DNA of 64,000 nucleotides from Rhodopseudomonas julia (GTDB lineage: Bacteria; Pseudomonadota; Alphaproteobacteria; Rhizobiales; Afifellaceae), in NCBI RefSeq assembly GCF_030813515.1, contig NZ_JAUSUK010000001.1, positions 1,612,001 through 1,676,000 on the forward strand, in the 5' to 3' direction. Shown here piece by piece: positions 17,030 through 26,554 of this stretch. A program made the position numbers and the translations under genes. The notes under the pieces were generated by a model, which was not told where the DNA came from, made no database searches, and worked only from the letters and a program-made list of their open reading frames with translations. Within the stretch, counting starts at the first letter, position 1, and each line of letters starts with the position of its first letter.

Positions 17030-18707
17030 AGTCGACTTCATCATCATCGGCGCCGGCTCCGCCGGCTGCGTGCTCGCCAACCGGCTGTCAGAGGACGGGC
17101 AGAACAGCGTGCTCGTGGTGGAATATGGCGGCAGCGATGTCTCGCCCTTCATCCAGATGCCGGCGGCCTTCTCGATCCCGATGAATACGAGCCGCTACGA
17201 TTGGGGCTATCGCAGCGAGCCCGAGCCGCATCTTGGCGGCCGGTCGCTCGCCTGCCCGCGCGGCAAGGTGATCGGCGGCTCCTCATCGATCAACGGCATG
17301 GTCTATGTGCGCGGCCATCCTCAGGATTTCGATACCTGGCAGGAGATGGGAGCAGGCGGCTGGGGCTATGCCGACGTCGCGCCGTATTTCCAGCGGCTGG
17401 AGACCAGCCATGGCGGCGAGGCCGGCTGGCGCGGCAGCGACGGGCCGATGCATGTGACGCGCGGCATGATGCGCAATCCACTTTATTCGGCCTTCATCCG
17501 GGCGGGTTCTGAGGCGGGTTATCCGCTCACCTTCGATTACAACGGCTCGGCTCAGGAAGGCTTCGGGCCGATGGAGATGACGGTGTGGCGCGGCCAGCGC
17601 TGGTCGTCGGCCCAGGCCTATCTGCGCCCGGCCTTGAAGCGGGCGAATGTCGAGCTCATGAGCAATACGCTGGCGGAGCGCATCCTGTTTGAGGATCGTC
17701 GGGCCGTCGGGCTCGTCGTCTCCCGCGGCGGTGCGCGCGAGACGATCCGGGCAAGGCGGGAAATCATCGTCTCCGCCTCGTCGATCAATTCGCCGAAGCT
17801 CTTGATGCTCTCCGGCATCGGGCCGGCCGAGCATTTGCGGGAGCAGGGCATCGATGTCGTTGCCGACAGGCCGGGCGTCGGCGGCAATCTGCAGGACCAT
17901 CTCGAAGTCTATGTGCAGCAGGAATGCCGCAAGCCGGTCACGCTCAACCCGCATCTCGGGCTCGTCGGTCGCGGGCGGATCGGTACGCGCTGGCTTTTGA
18001 CGCGCACCGGTTTCGGCGCCACCAACCATTTCGAGGCCTGCGCCTTCATTCGCTCCGCGCCGGGTGTCGAATATCCCGACCTGCAGATGCATTTCCTGCC
18101 GGCGGCGGTGCGCTATGACGGCAGCGCGGCGGCGAGCGCGCATGGCTACCAGATCCATATCGGGCCGATGCGTTCACCCTCGCGCGGCTATGTGCGGCTG
18201 AAGGGGCCGGACGCTGCGACGGCGCCTGCGATCCGCTTCAATTACATGAGCCACGAGCAGGATTGGCGGGATTTCCGGGCGGCGATCCGGCTTACCCGCG
18301 AGATCTTTGCGCAGCCGGCCTTCGGCGAGTTCTCAGGCGAAGAGCTTGCGCCCGGGCCGGAGGTGATGAGCGATGCGGCACTCGACGATTTCGTACGAAG
18401 CGAGGTCGAAAGCGCCTATCACCCTTGCGGCACCTGTCGCATGGGGGCCGCCGATGATGTCGGCGCCGTCGTCGATCCGCAATGCCGGGTGATCGGGGTC
18501 GATGGGCTCCGAGTGGCCGATTCCTCCATCTTCCCGCAGATCACCAACGGCAATCTCAACGCGCCCTCGCTGATGGTGGGCGAGAAGGCCGCCGACCATA
18601 TTCTGGGGCGCAGCCTTCTGCCGCGTTTCGAGCGCGAGCCGGTGACCGTCTCCGGCTGGGCGGTGAGCCAGCGCAGCAAGCTGCCGCATCACGATCTCGC
18701 CGCCTGA
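17022..18707 (+). CDS. betA: Choline dehydrogenase (GMC oxidoreductase)
   Basis: A 561-residue FAD enzyme that oxidises choline to betaine aldehyde, the first step of glycine betaine osmoprotectant synthesis, at the inner membrane. It has the N-terminal FAD motif [18 protein letters not shown], the GMC signature [21 protein letters not shown], the second signature [15 protein letters not shown], and the C-terminal [12 protein letters not shown] plus [16 protein letters not shown] with the catalytic His/Asn pair. The length equals that of E. coli BetA. The start overlaps the betI stop, indicating coupling. No betaine aldehyde dehydrogenase (betB) lies within the window, so the second step is encoded elsewhere. 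Confidence 0.93.
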   Translation: MREVDFIIIGAGSAGCVLANRLSEDGQNSVLVVEYGGSDVSPFIQMPAAFSIPMNTSRYDWGYRSEPEPHLGGRSLACPRGKVIGGSSSINGMVYVRGHPQDFDTWQEMGAGGWGYADVAPYFQRLETSHGGEAGWRGSDGPMHVTRGMMRNPLYSAFIRAGSEAGYPLTFDYNGSAQEGFGPMEMTVWRGQRWSSAQAYLRPALKRANVELMSNTLAERILFEDRRAVGLVVSRGGARETIRARREIIVSASSINSPKLLMLSGIGPAEHLREQGIDVVADRPGVGGNLQDHLEVYVQQECRKPVTLNPHLGLVGRGRIGTRWLLTRTGFGATNHFEACAFIRSAPGVEYPDLQMHFLPAAVRYDGSAAASAHGYQIHIGPMRSPSRGYVRLKGPDAATAPAIRFNYMSHEQDWRDFRAAIRLTREIFAQPAFGEFSGEELAPGPEVMSDAALDDFVRSEVESAYHPCGTCRMGAADDVGAVVDPQCRVIGVDGLRVADSSIFPQITNGNLNAPSLMVGEKAADHILGRSLLPRFEREPVTVSGWAVSQRSKLPHHDLAA

Positions 18708-18948
18708 CGGGCGTGGCGCGGTGGCGCGCAAAGCGGCGATGAACGAAGAGATGCTGCCCTGCATTTCGAAGCATCGTCGGCGCAAGCTTGAGCCGGTAAA
18801 GGAGAGTTCGCAGGCGCTTTCCACAGGTGGGACCGCGCCCGTTGCGCGGGGGCGTAACCAACGGTTAAGCATAACGCGCACTTACTGTCGCACAGTTGAA
18901 ACGCTTTTGAATCAAAGGGCGTTGTCATCTGCGAAGGAGGACTTTGCC

Positions 18949-19161
18949 ATGGGCGAAGATGCCAAGATCATACTCCTGATGCAGGAAGTCTATCAGCCGG
19001 GAGATCCGGCGCGCAGCCGCGCCGCCCATGCCCTCATCCGTGCGCTGCGAGCCAAGCGCGATCTTTGCCGCGAGGAAGAGCGGATTGCCCGCGAAGTCGC
19101 CCTCAGCGCCGGCGATCACGGGGCCGAAGAGGTGCGGCGGCTCTGCCGGCTCGTCGCGTGA
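18949..19161 (+). CDS. Small conserved-looking protein of unknown function
   Basis: A 70-residue, soluble, highly charged protein that I do not recognise. It is almost entirely helical by composition (Ala, Arg, Glu and Leu rich): AAHALIRALRAKRDLC, then REEERIAREVALSAG, and has two cysteines. It is supported by a strong AAGGAGG ribosome-binding site nine bases before the ATG. The 240-base upstream region contains a short inverted repeat (TAACC-AAC-GGTTA at 18855-18867). It follows betA in the same direction but at 240 bases distance, so it is probably transcribed separately. Confidence 0.65.
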   Translation: MGEDAKIILLMQEVYQPGDPARSRAAHALIRALRAKRDLCREEERIAREVALSAGDHGAEEVRRLCRLVA

Positions 19162-19309
19162 GGTTGACGTAGAGGCGGACCGATTTTCGCGATGGCGGGT
19201 TGACGGGGACGCTTTGATTGCCGGGGCGCGGCGGGATCACGCCTTGTAAGGCGCTGGCTTGGCCGCTACATGGGCGAGCGTCCTGCCACCACAGACATCC
19301 CGGACCTCC

Positions 19310-19600
19310 ATGCGCGCCATCCTCGACGTTATCCTTCTGATCCTCAATCTTTATACCTGGGTGATCATCGCCAGCGCGATCTTCTCGTGGCTTTACGCCT
19401 TCAACGTCGTCAATCCGCGCAATCAGGTGGTCTCGACGATCGGGCGCATGCTCTATCAGCTGACGGAGCCGGTGCTGCGGCCGATCCGGCGCTTCGTGCC
19501 GGCCTTCGGCGGTCTCGACATTTCGCCGATCATCGCGATCCTTCTCATCTTTCTGCTGCAGCGGATCATCATCTACTACATCTATCCCATCGTCTTTTGA
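19310..19600 (+). CDS. YggT-family integral membrane protein
   Basis: A 96-residue inner-membrane protein with two hydrophobic blocks: about residues 3-30 ([20 protein letters not shown]) and 65-95 ([20 protein letters not shown]). Between them lies the family segment [34 protein letters not shown], of which the LTEP-x-L-x-P-I-R-R part is diagnostic. YggT proteins are implicated in envelope or division-related functions, but the molecular role is not established. It ends in a TTGA overlap with the DUF167 gene, giving the widely conserved yggT-yggU pair. Confidence 0.88.
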   Translation: MRAILDVILLILNLYTWVIIASAIFSWLYAFNVVNPRNQVVSTIGRMLYQLTEPVLRPIRRFVPAFGGLDISPIIAILLIFLLQRIIIYYIYPIVF

Positions 19601-19905
19601 GCGAGCCTTATAAGGTCACCTCCGAGGGGCTCCTGCTTTCGGTGCGCCTGACGCCGAAGGCCGCCAAGGATGCGCTCGAAGGGGTGGAAGAGCTTGCCGA
19701 CGGGCGCGCCGTCATAAAGGCGCGCGTGCGGGCCGTGCCGGAAAAGGGCGCGGCCAACAAGGCGCTCGAAAATCTGGTGGCGAAGGTGTTGGGTGTTCCG
19801 AAGAGCGCGGTGTCGGTTGCAAGCGGCGGGACGAGCCGCGTGAAAGTGCTCCGCCTCGCGGGCGATCCGGACGAACTCACAAAGAAGGTTCAGAGCGTCG
19901 TCTGA
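19597..19905 (+). CDS. YggU/DUF167 family protein
   Basis: A 102-residue protein with the DUF167 pattern: L-S-V-R-L-T-P-K-A-x-x-D near residues 12-23, [29 protein letters not shown] in the middle and [14 protein letters not shown] near the end. The family has an alpha/beta fold and unknown biochemical function. The best start is a TTG at 19597 whose last two bases are the first two of the yggT stop codon. This makes a TTGA overlap and translational coupling. The partnership with yggT is conserved in many proteobacteria. Confidence 0.87.
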   Translation: MSEPYKVTSEGLLLSVRLTPKAAKDALEGVEELADGRAVIKARVRAVPEKGAANKALENLVAKVLGVPKSAVSVASGGTSRVKVLRLAGDPDELTKKVQSVV

Positions 19906-19920
19906 CCGTTCCGGCAGCTT

Positions 19921-20430
19921 TCAGAGCTTGAACGAAAAGACCGCAACGGGCATGCGCCGCTCGCCGAAAAGCGTCTGCGCCATGGAGCGGATTTCGCCGC
20001 CGCGGTGCTCGTAGAATTCGAGGGCGCGCTGGTTTTCCGTCAAAGCGCGGACGATGAGGCGGGTGAAGCCGCGCTCCTTCAAGGTGCGGCAGGTCTCTTC
20101 GAAGAGCAGGCGTCCGCCGCCGATGCCCTGGTATTCCGGCAGCAGATAGATCTCGTAGATTTCGGCGGTACGCGAATGCGGGCGCTGTCTTGCGATGCCG
20201 AAGGTGGCATAGCCGGCGACCACACCACCGACTTCCAGAACGAGGACATTGCGCCTGCGGCCGATCACCTCCACCCAGTGGCGGGGTCCGTGGCGGGCGA
20301 CCATCTGGCGAAGCGCGACGGCCGGAAGGATGCCGGCATAGGCCTCGCTCCAGGAACGCTCATGCACATCCGCGATGGCGGTTGCATCGGAATGTTCCGC
20401 ATAGCGGATATCGATAACGACAGCGCTCAT
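19921..20430 (-). CDS. GNAT-family N-acetyltransferase
   Basis: A 169-residue acetyltransferase. The family strands and acetyl-CoA loop are visible: IRYAEHSDATAIADVHERSW at the N-terminus, VVAGYATFGIAR, the EIYEIYLLPEYQGIGGGRLLFEE segment with the pyrophosphate-binding Q-G-I-G-G-G, and ALTENQRALEFYEHRGG at the acceptor side. The start at 20430 suits the family; 12 further residues are open upstream. It lies 50 bases downstream of the typA stop on the same strand and converges on yggU. The substrate is unknown; the layout resembles the RimI-like small-molecule or protein acetylators. Confidence 0.84.
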   Translation of the reverse strand: MSAVVIDIRYAEHSDATAIADVHERSWSEAYAGILPAVALRQMVARHGPRHWVEVIGRRRNVLVLEVGGVVAGYATFGIARQRPHSRTAEIYEIYLLPEYQGIGGGRLLFEETCRTLKERGFTRLIVRALTENQRALEFYEHRGGEIRSMAQTLFGERRMPVAVFSFKL

Positions 20431-20480
20431 GGGCGAAGCGTAAGCCGCTTCGCCCCTTTCGAGCAATCACTCTCGATACG

Positions 20481-22307
20481 TCAAGCGGCATCTTTTTTGC
20501 TGCGCTCGGCCCGCTTACGATCGTTCGGGTCGAGGATCGCCTTGCGCAGACGAATGGATTGCGGCGTGATTTCAACCAGTTCGTCTTCGGCGATGTAGGA
20601 CAGCGCCTGCTCCAGGCTGAGCTTCAAAGGCGGCGTCAAAAGCACGGCATCGTCTTTGCCCGCGGAGCGGATGTTGGTGAGCTGCTTGCCCTTCAACACG
20701 TTCACCTCGAGATCGTTGCCGCGCGAATGCTCGCCCACGATCATGCCCGGATAGACGGCTTCGCCCGGCCCGATCATCATCGAACCGCGGTCCTGGAGAT
20801 TGAACAGCGCGTAAGGCACGGCCGCGCCGGTGCCGTTGGAAATCAGGACACCACGCTGGCGGCTCGGAATCTCGCCGCGCCAGGGCTGCCATTCGTGGAA
20901 GACGCGGTTCATGATCGCCGTGCCGCGCGTGTCGGAGAGAAGCTCCGGCTGATAGCCGATGAGGCCACGGGTCGGGACATAGAAGACGATGCGCGTGCGT
21001 CCGCCGCCCGAAGGCTGCATCTGCACCATCTCGCCGCGGCGGGTGGACAATTTGTCGATGACGACGCCGGAGAACTCGTCGTCGACGTCGACCGTGACCT
21101 CTTCGATCGGTTCCAGCGCTTCGCCGTTCTCGTCCGTCCTGTTGACGACGCGCGGCTTGCCGATCGTCAGCTCGAAGCCTTCGCGGCGCATGGTCTCGAT
21201 CAAGATCGCGAGCTGCAATTCACCGCGACCGGCGACCTCGAAAGCGTCCTTGTCGGTCGATTCCGTGATCTTCAGGGCGACGTTGCCTTCCGCTTCGCGC
21301 AACAGGCGCTCGCGGATCACGCGGCTCTGCACCTTGGAGCCCTCGCGCCCGGCCAGCGGCCCGTCATTGATGCGAAACGACATGGAGAGGGTCGGCGGAT
21401 CGATCGGGTGGGCGGCGATCGGTGTCGTCACCTCCGGATCGGCGAGCGTATCGGCGACGGTCGCCTCGCTCATGCCGGCGAGAGCGACGATGTCGCCGGC
21501 CTCGCCCTTGTCGATCGGCTGACGCTCCAGGCCGCGGAAGGCGAGAACCTTCGAGACGCGGAAATTCTCGACGACGTCGCCCTTGCGCGACAGCGCCTTC
21601 ACCGTCTGGCCGGGCTTTATCTCGCCGGAGCGCACGCGGCCGGTAAGGATGCGGCCCAGGAAGGGATCCGCTTCCAGCGTCGTCGCCAGCATGCGGAACG
21701 GGCCTTCCTCGGTGGTCGGCGCGTTGACGTGGCGCACGACGAGGTCGAGGAGTGCGTCGATGCCTTGATGCTGGCCTTGCGGCGTGTCCGCCATCCAGCC
21801 CTGCTTGGCGGAGCCATAGAGGACGGGGAAGTCGAGCTGCTCTTCGGAGGCGCCGAGGGCGGCGAAGAGATCGAAGACCTCGTTGAGGACATAGTCGGGG
21901 CGGGCGTCGCCCTTATCGACCTTGTTGATGACGACAATCGGCTTCAGCCCGGCGGCGAGCGCCTTGGTGAGCACGAATTTCGTCTGCGGCATCGGGCCTT
22001 CGGCCGCGTCGACGAGGAGAAGAGCGCCGTCGACCATATTGAGGATGCGCTCCACCTCGCCGCCGAAATCGGCATGGCCTGGCGTATCCACAATGTTGAT
22101 GCGCGCGTCGTTCCAGACGAGCGACGTCACCTTGGCGAGAATGGTGATACCACGCTCGCGCTCCAGCGCGTTGGAATCCATGGCGCGCTCGGCGACACGC
22201 AGCCCCTCGCGAAAGGAGCCCGAGCTCCTGAGGAGCACGTCGATGAGCGTCGTCTTGCCATGATCGACATGCGCGATGATGGCGATGTTACGAAGAGTCT
22301 TTGTCAT
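20481..22307 (-). CDS. typA: Translational GTPase TypA/BipA
   Basis: A 608-residue EF-G-like GTPase that binds the 70S ribosome and is needed for stress and low-temperature growth and ribosome assembly. G-domain motifs are G1 [11 protein letters not shown]2 ERGITI, G3 [12 protein letters not shown] and G4 [11 protein letters not shown]. Domain 2 ([15 protein letters not shown]), the EF-G domain V-like region and the BipA-specific C-terminal domain ([45 protein letters not shown]) follow in order. The start at 22307 gives the standard N-terminus [13 protein letters not shown]. It diverges from the tad-like operon across 280 bases. Confidence 0.96.
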   Translation of the reverse strand: MTKTLRNIAIIAHVDHGKTTLIDVLLRSSGSFREGLRVAERAMDSNALERERGITILAKVTSLVWNDARINIVDTPGHADFGGEVERILNMVDGALLLVDAAEGPMPQTKFVLTKALAAGLKPIVVINKVDKGDARPDYVLNEVFDLFAALGASEEQLDFPVLYGSAKQGWMADTPQGQHQGIDALLDLVVRHVNAPTTEEGPFRMLATTLEADPFLGRILTGRVRSGEIKPGQTVKALSRKGDVVENFRVSKVLAFRGLERQPIDKGEAGDIVALAGMSEATVADTLADPEVTTPIAAHPIDPPTLSMSFRINDGPLAGREGSKVQSRVIRERLLREAEGNVALKITESTDKDAFEVAGRGELQLAILIETMRREGFELTIGKPRVVNRTDENGEALEPIEEVTVDVDDEFSGVVIDKLSTRRGEMVQMQPSGGGRTRIVFYVPTRGLIGYQPELLSDTRGTAIMNRVFHEWQPWRGEIPSRQRGVLISNGTGAAVPYALFNLQDRGSMMIGPGEAVYPGMIVGEHSRGNDLEVNVLKGKQLTNIRSAGKDDAVLLTPPLKLSLEQALSYIAEDELVEITPQSIRLRKAILDPNDRKRAERSKKDAA

Positions 22308-22587
22308 GAGGGCCTTTATATGTGCGCCGCCCATACTCCATTCCAGTCATGGAAGACAGGGGTTGTGGCGCAAACATCGTCCGAAGCGCTGAAAAGGCGC
22401 CTCAGAAAGGCCCTTTGACACATTTTTTCGGATTTTTCACGCGCCGCTTAACACCTCATTGAGGCTTCTTGCAGGTTTCCCGCGAAATGCAGCGCATTTT
22501 AATCGCTTCGTGCTTTTTTGGGGCGAAGATGCAAGCCACATGACGGCTCGAAGAGACAAAAGAAAACGTCATCGTAAGGCGTTAACC

Positions 22588-23175
22588 ATGCTCGGACGAT
22601 ATCGGACAAGATGTTCGCGGTGGCGTCGCGACGAAGACGGCGCGACGGCGGTGGAATTCGCGCTGATTTCGCCGGTTCTCATTTTCATGATGATGGGGAT
22701 TGTCGAGCTCGGGCTTTATCTCTCCGCCGAGAGCGTGCTGGAGCATGCGAGCTATACCGCGACCCGGCTCGGGCGCACGGGTTACACCGACAAAGACAAC
22801 AAGCTCTCCCGCGAGCAGACGATCCGCGCGGCGCTCGAGGGGGATGCGAGTGTTCTGATCGATCCGGCCAGGATCCAAATCAGCAGCCGCTCCTATACCG
22901 ACTTCGACGAAATGACCGCAGGCCCTGAGCCCTTCATCGACGCCAATGGCAATGGCGTGCGCGACGATGGCGAGAACTACACCGACTCCAACGGCAACGG
23001 CGAATACGACGACAATGCCGGTACGGCCGGCTATGGCGGGAAGAAAGAGGTCGTCGTCTACACGATCACCTATCCGTGGAAATTCTTCACGCCGATGATC
23101 GGTTCAATCCTCGGCGGCAGCGACGACACTCTCGATATCACCGTGCATGCGGTGGTGAAGAACGAGCCCTTCTGA
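22588..23175 (+). CDS. TadE-family pseudopilin-like protein with Ca2+-binding-type loops
   Basis: A 195-residue protein with the TadE signature: a basic N-terminus, then DGATAVEFALISPVLIFMMMGIVELG, whose glutamate follows a prepilin-like cleavage region at the start of the single membrane helix. The external part contains two consecutive D-x-N-G-N-G-x-x-D-D-G-E-like loops at about residues 117-145 (DANGNGVRDDGENY, DSNGNGEYDDN), typical of EF-hand or dockerin-like calcium-binding turns. TadE proteins assist Flp/Tad pilus assembly. The stop overlaps the next start by one base. No tadA, cpaA/TadV or flp genes are present in the window. Confidence 0.85.
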   Translation: MLGRYRTRCSRWRRDEDGATAVEFALISPVLIFMMMGIVELGLYLSAESVLEHASYTATRLGRTGYTDKDNKLSREQTIRAALEGDASVLIDPARIQISSRSYTDFDEMTAGPEPFIDANGNGVRDDGENYTDSNGNGEYDDNAGTAGYGGKKEVVVYTITYPWKFFTPMIGSILGGSDDTLDITVHAVVKNEPF

Positions 23176-23792
23176 TGCGACCGATCCTGAATCTGGCATG
23201 GGGAATATCACGGTGGGTATCACGCCGGGTATTTGCGCGATTGCGCGCTTTCCGGCGCAACGAGGCGGGTGTGGCCGCGCTCGAATTCGCGCTTTCGGCG
23301 CCCTTTCTCGTGGTTCTGACGCTCGGGGGCTTTGAAATGAGCCGCTACATCCTGGTGCTGCAGAAGGCCGACAAGATGGCCTTCACAGTTGCCGACGCCG
23401 TGGCTCGCGACAAGACCCTCACCTATTCGATGGCCGATCAGCTGTTTCAGGCGTCGGCCGAATTGATGAAGCCACTCGATTTCAGCGAGAACGGCCTCAT
23501 CATCCTGAGCGCCGTCGCCCGCGACAGCGATGAGACCAAGATCCGCGTCAAATGGCAATGCAAGGGCGGCGGGACGCTCGATGTGGCGAGCCGCATCGGT
23601 GATATCGGCGACATCGCCAAGGTGCCTGGCGACCTTACCCTCGATCCCAAGGATTATCTCATCATCACTGAGGTGTTTTACGAGTGGACGCCGACCTTCG
23701 GTAGCTACTTCGTAGGAGACCACGGTATCTACAAATACGCCATGTTCCGCCCCCGTCTGGGGCAGCTGACGACGACAGCGGGATGTTCGTGA
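23175..23792 (+). CDS. Second TadE/TadF-like pseudopilin protein
   Basis: A 205-residue protein built like its neighbour. A basic N-terminus (RLRAFRRNEAG) precedes VAALEFALSAPFLVVLTLGGFEMSRYI, with the glutamate at the head of a single transmembrane helix, and the rest would face the periplasm. The external part has few cysteines (WQCKGGG and the terminal GCS), which may form a disulfide. It overlaps the preceding stop in a TGATG arrangement and the following gene in the same way, so three proteins are made from one coupled transcript. TadF-type proteins act with TadE and TadG in pilus assembly or surface anchoring. Confidence 0.85.
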   Translation: MRPILNLAWGISRWVSRRVFARLRAFRRNEAGVAALEFALSAPFLVVLTLGGFEMSRYILVLQKADKMAFTVADAVARDKTLTYSMADQLFQASAELMKPLDFSENGLIILSAVARDSDETKIRVKWQCKGGGTLDVASRIGDIGDIAKVPGDLTLDPKDYLIITEVFYEWTPTFGSYFVGDHGIYKYAMFRPRLGQLTTTAGCS

Positions 23793-25264
23793 TGTTGTGT
23801 TCTCTCCGTCGCCTGTTTCACCGCTATCTGCGCCGGGAAGACGGCTCCGTTGCACCACTGATCGGTTTCTCGGCGCTCGGGCTGATCGCGCTCATGGGCT
23901 TTGCCGTCGATGTCGGGCGCGCGCAGTTCGTTCAGGCGAAGCTCTTGAATGCCGCCGATGCCGGCGGGCTTGCGGCCGGATCACGGATCAATTCGACCAA
24001 TGTGCAGGAAGAGGTGGAGCAGTTCGTCCGAGCGAACTTCCCCGACGGCTATGCGAATGCCCATATCACCAACGTCGAGGCCAAGGTGAATGCAGCACAG
24101 ACCACGATCACTGTGAATGCCTCAGCGAAGGTGCCGACCACCTTTATGCGTCTTCTCGGCTTCAGGACGCTGACGGTGAGCGCGTATTCGGAGGTTACGC
24201 GCGAGATGGGCGGTCTCGAAGTCGTCATGGTGCTCGACAATACGGGGTCGATGCGATCGAGCCTCGGGTCTTTGAAAACGGCAGCCAAGACCCTGGTCGA
24301 TATCCTGTTCGGAGACGATGCCGTCGCTGAGAACCTCTATGTGGGCCTGGTGCCGTTCTCGCAGGGCGTAAATATCGGGGGAGCAAACAAGGGCTGGATC
24401 ATAGAGAATGTCACAGATCCAAGTGACCCCCATTACGCCGATTACGGTCAGTCAGCCGGCGGAGCGTGGGGCGGCTGCGTGGAGGCGCGCACCGGTGGCC
24501 AGGACGTCACCGACACGCCGCCCATGCACGACGACACGGTCAAGCCTCCTATCGAATCCCGTTTTCATGTGTATCTATGGCCGGACTCCGATAGCAATAA
24601 CTGGAACAATTCGACTAGATACTGCACGGGTTTCGAAATTTGGGGTGATTGCTATTACGGTGAATGGAAAGTGACTAAGCCGACTGCATATTATACGCCG
24701 TATAATAATTCGTGGCGGAGTCCAAACAAATATTGTTCTGAGGCCGTGACGCCAATGACGCCCGTCAAGTCGACGATCGAGGCCGGTATCAACAGGATGA
24801 CGACAGACGGCAATACCCACATCAATCTCGGTGCGGTCTGGGGCTGGCGAATGTTGTCACCGCGTTGGCGCGGCTACTGGGGCGGAGATATGGGCACAAA
24901 CGGTTTGCCACTCGACTACAACAATGAGCTGATGGATAAGGCGGCCATCATTATGACAGATGGTGAAAACACTTGGGGCGAAGAATATTCTGCTTATGGC
25001 CCTGAGTCCGATCAACGTCTGGGGTACAGCAATCCCAAGGGCGAGTTGAATAAACGTCTCGAGCAGGTCTGTACCTCGATGAAAAATGCCGGGATTCTCG
25101 TCTACACGATCGCCTTCAACAAGCCGGGTTATTCGACCGAGCAGATGATGCGGCGCTGTGCGTCGCAGGACAGCTTCTATTTCGATTCCCCGGATACTTC
25201 GGCGCTGCAGACAGCCTTCAAACAGATCGGCGATTCGCTTTCCAATCTGCGCGTCAGCCGCTGA
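23792..25264 (+). CDS. TadG-like protein with von Willebrand factor A domain
   Basis: A 490-residue envelope protein. Residues about 20-60 form the TadG head (EDGSVAPLIGFSALGLIALMGFAVDVGRA, LLNAADAGGLAAG) with one membrane helix. From about 140 a VWA domain begins with the MIDAS-like VVMVLDNTGSM; it resumes after a long insertion with AAIIMTDGEN and ends with ILVYTIAFN near the C-terminus. The insertion, about residues 215-370, is rich in Asn, Tyr, Trp and Cys. Its DNA is only about 45% G+C over 24571-24720 (67 of 150 bases by hand count). The start is the ATG at 23792, which overlaps the previous stop. The role is probably adhesion or pilus anchoring. Confidence 0.87.
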   Translation: MLCSLRRLFHRYLRREDGSVAPLIGFSALGLIALMGFAVDVGRAQFVQAKLLNAADAGGLAAGSRINSTNVQEEVEQFVRANFPDGYANAHITNVEAKVNAAQTTITVNASAKVPTTFMRLLGFRTLTVSAYSEVTREMGGLEVVMVLDNTGSMRSSLGSLKTAAKTLVDILFGDDAVAENLYVGLVPFSQGVNIGGANKGWIIENVTDPSDPHYADYGQSAGGAWGGCVEARTGGQDVTDTPPMHDDTVKPPIESRFHVYLWPDSDSNNWNNSTRYCTGFEIWGDCYYGEWKVTKPTAYYTPYNNSWRSPNKYCSEAVTPMTPVKSTIEAGINRMTTDGNTHINLGAVWGWRMLSPRWRGYWGGDMGTNGLPLDYNNELMDKAAIIMTDGENTWGEEYSAYGPESDQRLGYSNPKGELNKRLEQVCTSMKNAGILVYTIAFNKPGYSTEQMMRRCASQDSFYFDSPDTSALQTAFKQIGDSLSNLRVSR

Positions 25265-25352
25265 TCGGGGTTTGTTCGGCTCCGCCCGCGGGATTTCGGA
25301 GCGCTGCTGGCCGGGCGGTTGGGCGCGCCCCGGTGACCGCGTTCGCGACCGG

Positions 25353-26501
25353 CTATTGCGGCACGACGGGGCCGGTGCCGCGGCGGGGTGGTGAGGCGGG
25401 CCCGGTGGCACCGCGGATCATCATCAGCTCGTCGATGTTGTCGACGGTGATGTAGCCGATGAAGCGGCCGCCTTCGGTGCGGCCGGCCAGGCTGATGCCG
25501 CCTTCCACGACGCCGACCGCCGGCGCCATGCCGGCCTGGAGGCGCTTCAGCGCATCGCTCAGGCGGGCGCGCGCGGCAATCACCGGAATATCGGTCGTCA
25601 TGACATGCAGGACGGGGGCGTCCGGCCCCTCGGCTGCCAGCTTTTCGATCAGCGTCGCGCGGGTGAGGATGCCGCGCAGGCGGCCGCTGCCATCGACGAC
25701 CGGAAATTCATGCTGTGTGGTGCGCAGAAGGAGCTCGGCGGCCTCGCCCAGGGTCGCGGAGGGGGCGAGGGATTCGAACTCGCTGATCATCGCATCGCGC
25801 ACCCTGAGACCGCGCGCGGCATCTTCGAGGCCGACGGAGCGTGCCTCCGCGTTGCCTGCGAGGAAGATGAAGGCGGCGATGAGGAGGAGGATCGGATTGC
25901 CGTAAAGGGCGAGAAAGCCGAAGCCGACCGCAATGCCCTGGCCGATGCGCGCCGCCACCGTGGTGGCGGCCGGGCGGCTCAGCTTGAAGGAGAGGGCCGC
26001 GCGCAGGACGCGCCCGCCATCCATCGGGAAGGCCGGAATGAGGTTGAAGAGGGCGAGGAAGAGATTGACGCCGGCAAGGCGGGCCAGAAAGCTCACCTGC
26101 GGGTTGTCGAGGGAGGCGAGCGAGGCCGTATCGACGGCGCCGCCGAGGATGACAATCAGAATGGCGGCGATGACGATGTTCACGGCCGGGCCGGCAAGCG
26201 CGACGAGGATCTCCTCGCGCGGATTTTCCGGCATGCGTTCGAGACGGGCGAGCCCGCCGATCGGCAGAAGCGTGATGTCGGGCGTTTTGATGCCGTAGCG
26301 CCGCGCCGTCAGCGCATGGCCGAATTCATGCGCTACGACGCAGGCGAAGATCGCCAGGATGAAGAGAACGCCATCGATGGCGGCTGCGGCCCCGCCCATC
26401 TGGTAATGCGCGAACCCGATCCACGCCAGGAGAAGAAAGAAGGTGGCGTGGATGCGGATTTCAGAGCCGAAGAGCCGGCCGATGGGAAAGGACCAGGACA
26501 T
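25353..26501 (-). CDS. Site-2 protease (M50 family) with C-terminal CBS pair
   Basis: A 382-residue membrane metalloprotease. The zinc site is AHEFGHALTARRYG (H58, E59, H62) in the second or third membrane helix, with the third ligand in FNLIPAFPMDGGRVLRA (D161). Five to six hydrophobic helices span residues 15-215. Two CBS domains follow (about 228-285 and 292-350), as in Rip3-type proteases in which CBS domains sense nucleotides. These enzymes cut transmembrane anti-sigma factors or clear membrane peptides. The tail is a proline/arginine-rich stub. It converges on the tadG-like gene and its gene lies 53 bases downstream of argG on the same strand. Confidence 0.9.
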   Translation of the reverse strand: MSWSFPIGRLFGSEIRIHATFFLLLAWIGFAHYQMGGAAAAIDGVLFILAIFACVVAHEFGHALTARRYGIKTPDITLLPIGGLARLERMPENPREEILVALAGPAVNIVIAAILIVILGGAVDTASLASLDNPQVSFLARLAGVNLFLALFNLIPAFPMDGGRVLRAALSFKLSRPAATTVAARIGQGIAVGFGFLALYGNPILLLIAAFIFLAGNAEARSVGLEDAARGLRVRDAMISEFESLAPSATLGEAAELLLRTTQHEFPVVDGSGRLRGILTRATLIEKLAAEGPDAPVLHVMTTDIPVIAARARLSDALKRLQAGMAPAVGVVEGGISLAGRTEGGRFIGYITVDNIDELMMIRGATGPASPPRRGTGPVVPQ

Positions 26502-26554
26502 GAGAAATAAATGGTCCCGGTCCCCTCAAATTGCAAAGAAATGCAGCCGTCCCG

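Noticed and set aside
20559-22418. A 619-codon open frame on the plus strand opposite typA
   Set aside because: It is an exact antisense shadow of a certain gene. High G+C in third positions removes stop codons from the opposite strand. The product is Arg/His/Asp-rich with no family pattern.
22582-22589. TTAACCAT resembling a CtrA half-site before the TadE gene
   Set aside because: It overlaps the start codon and lacks the second TTAA at the proper distance. Chance occurrence is likely.
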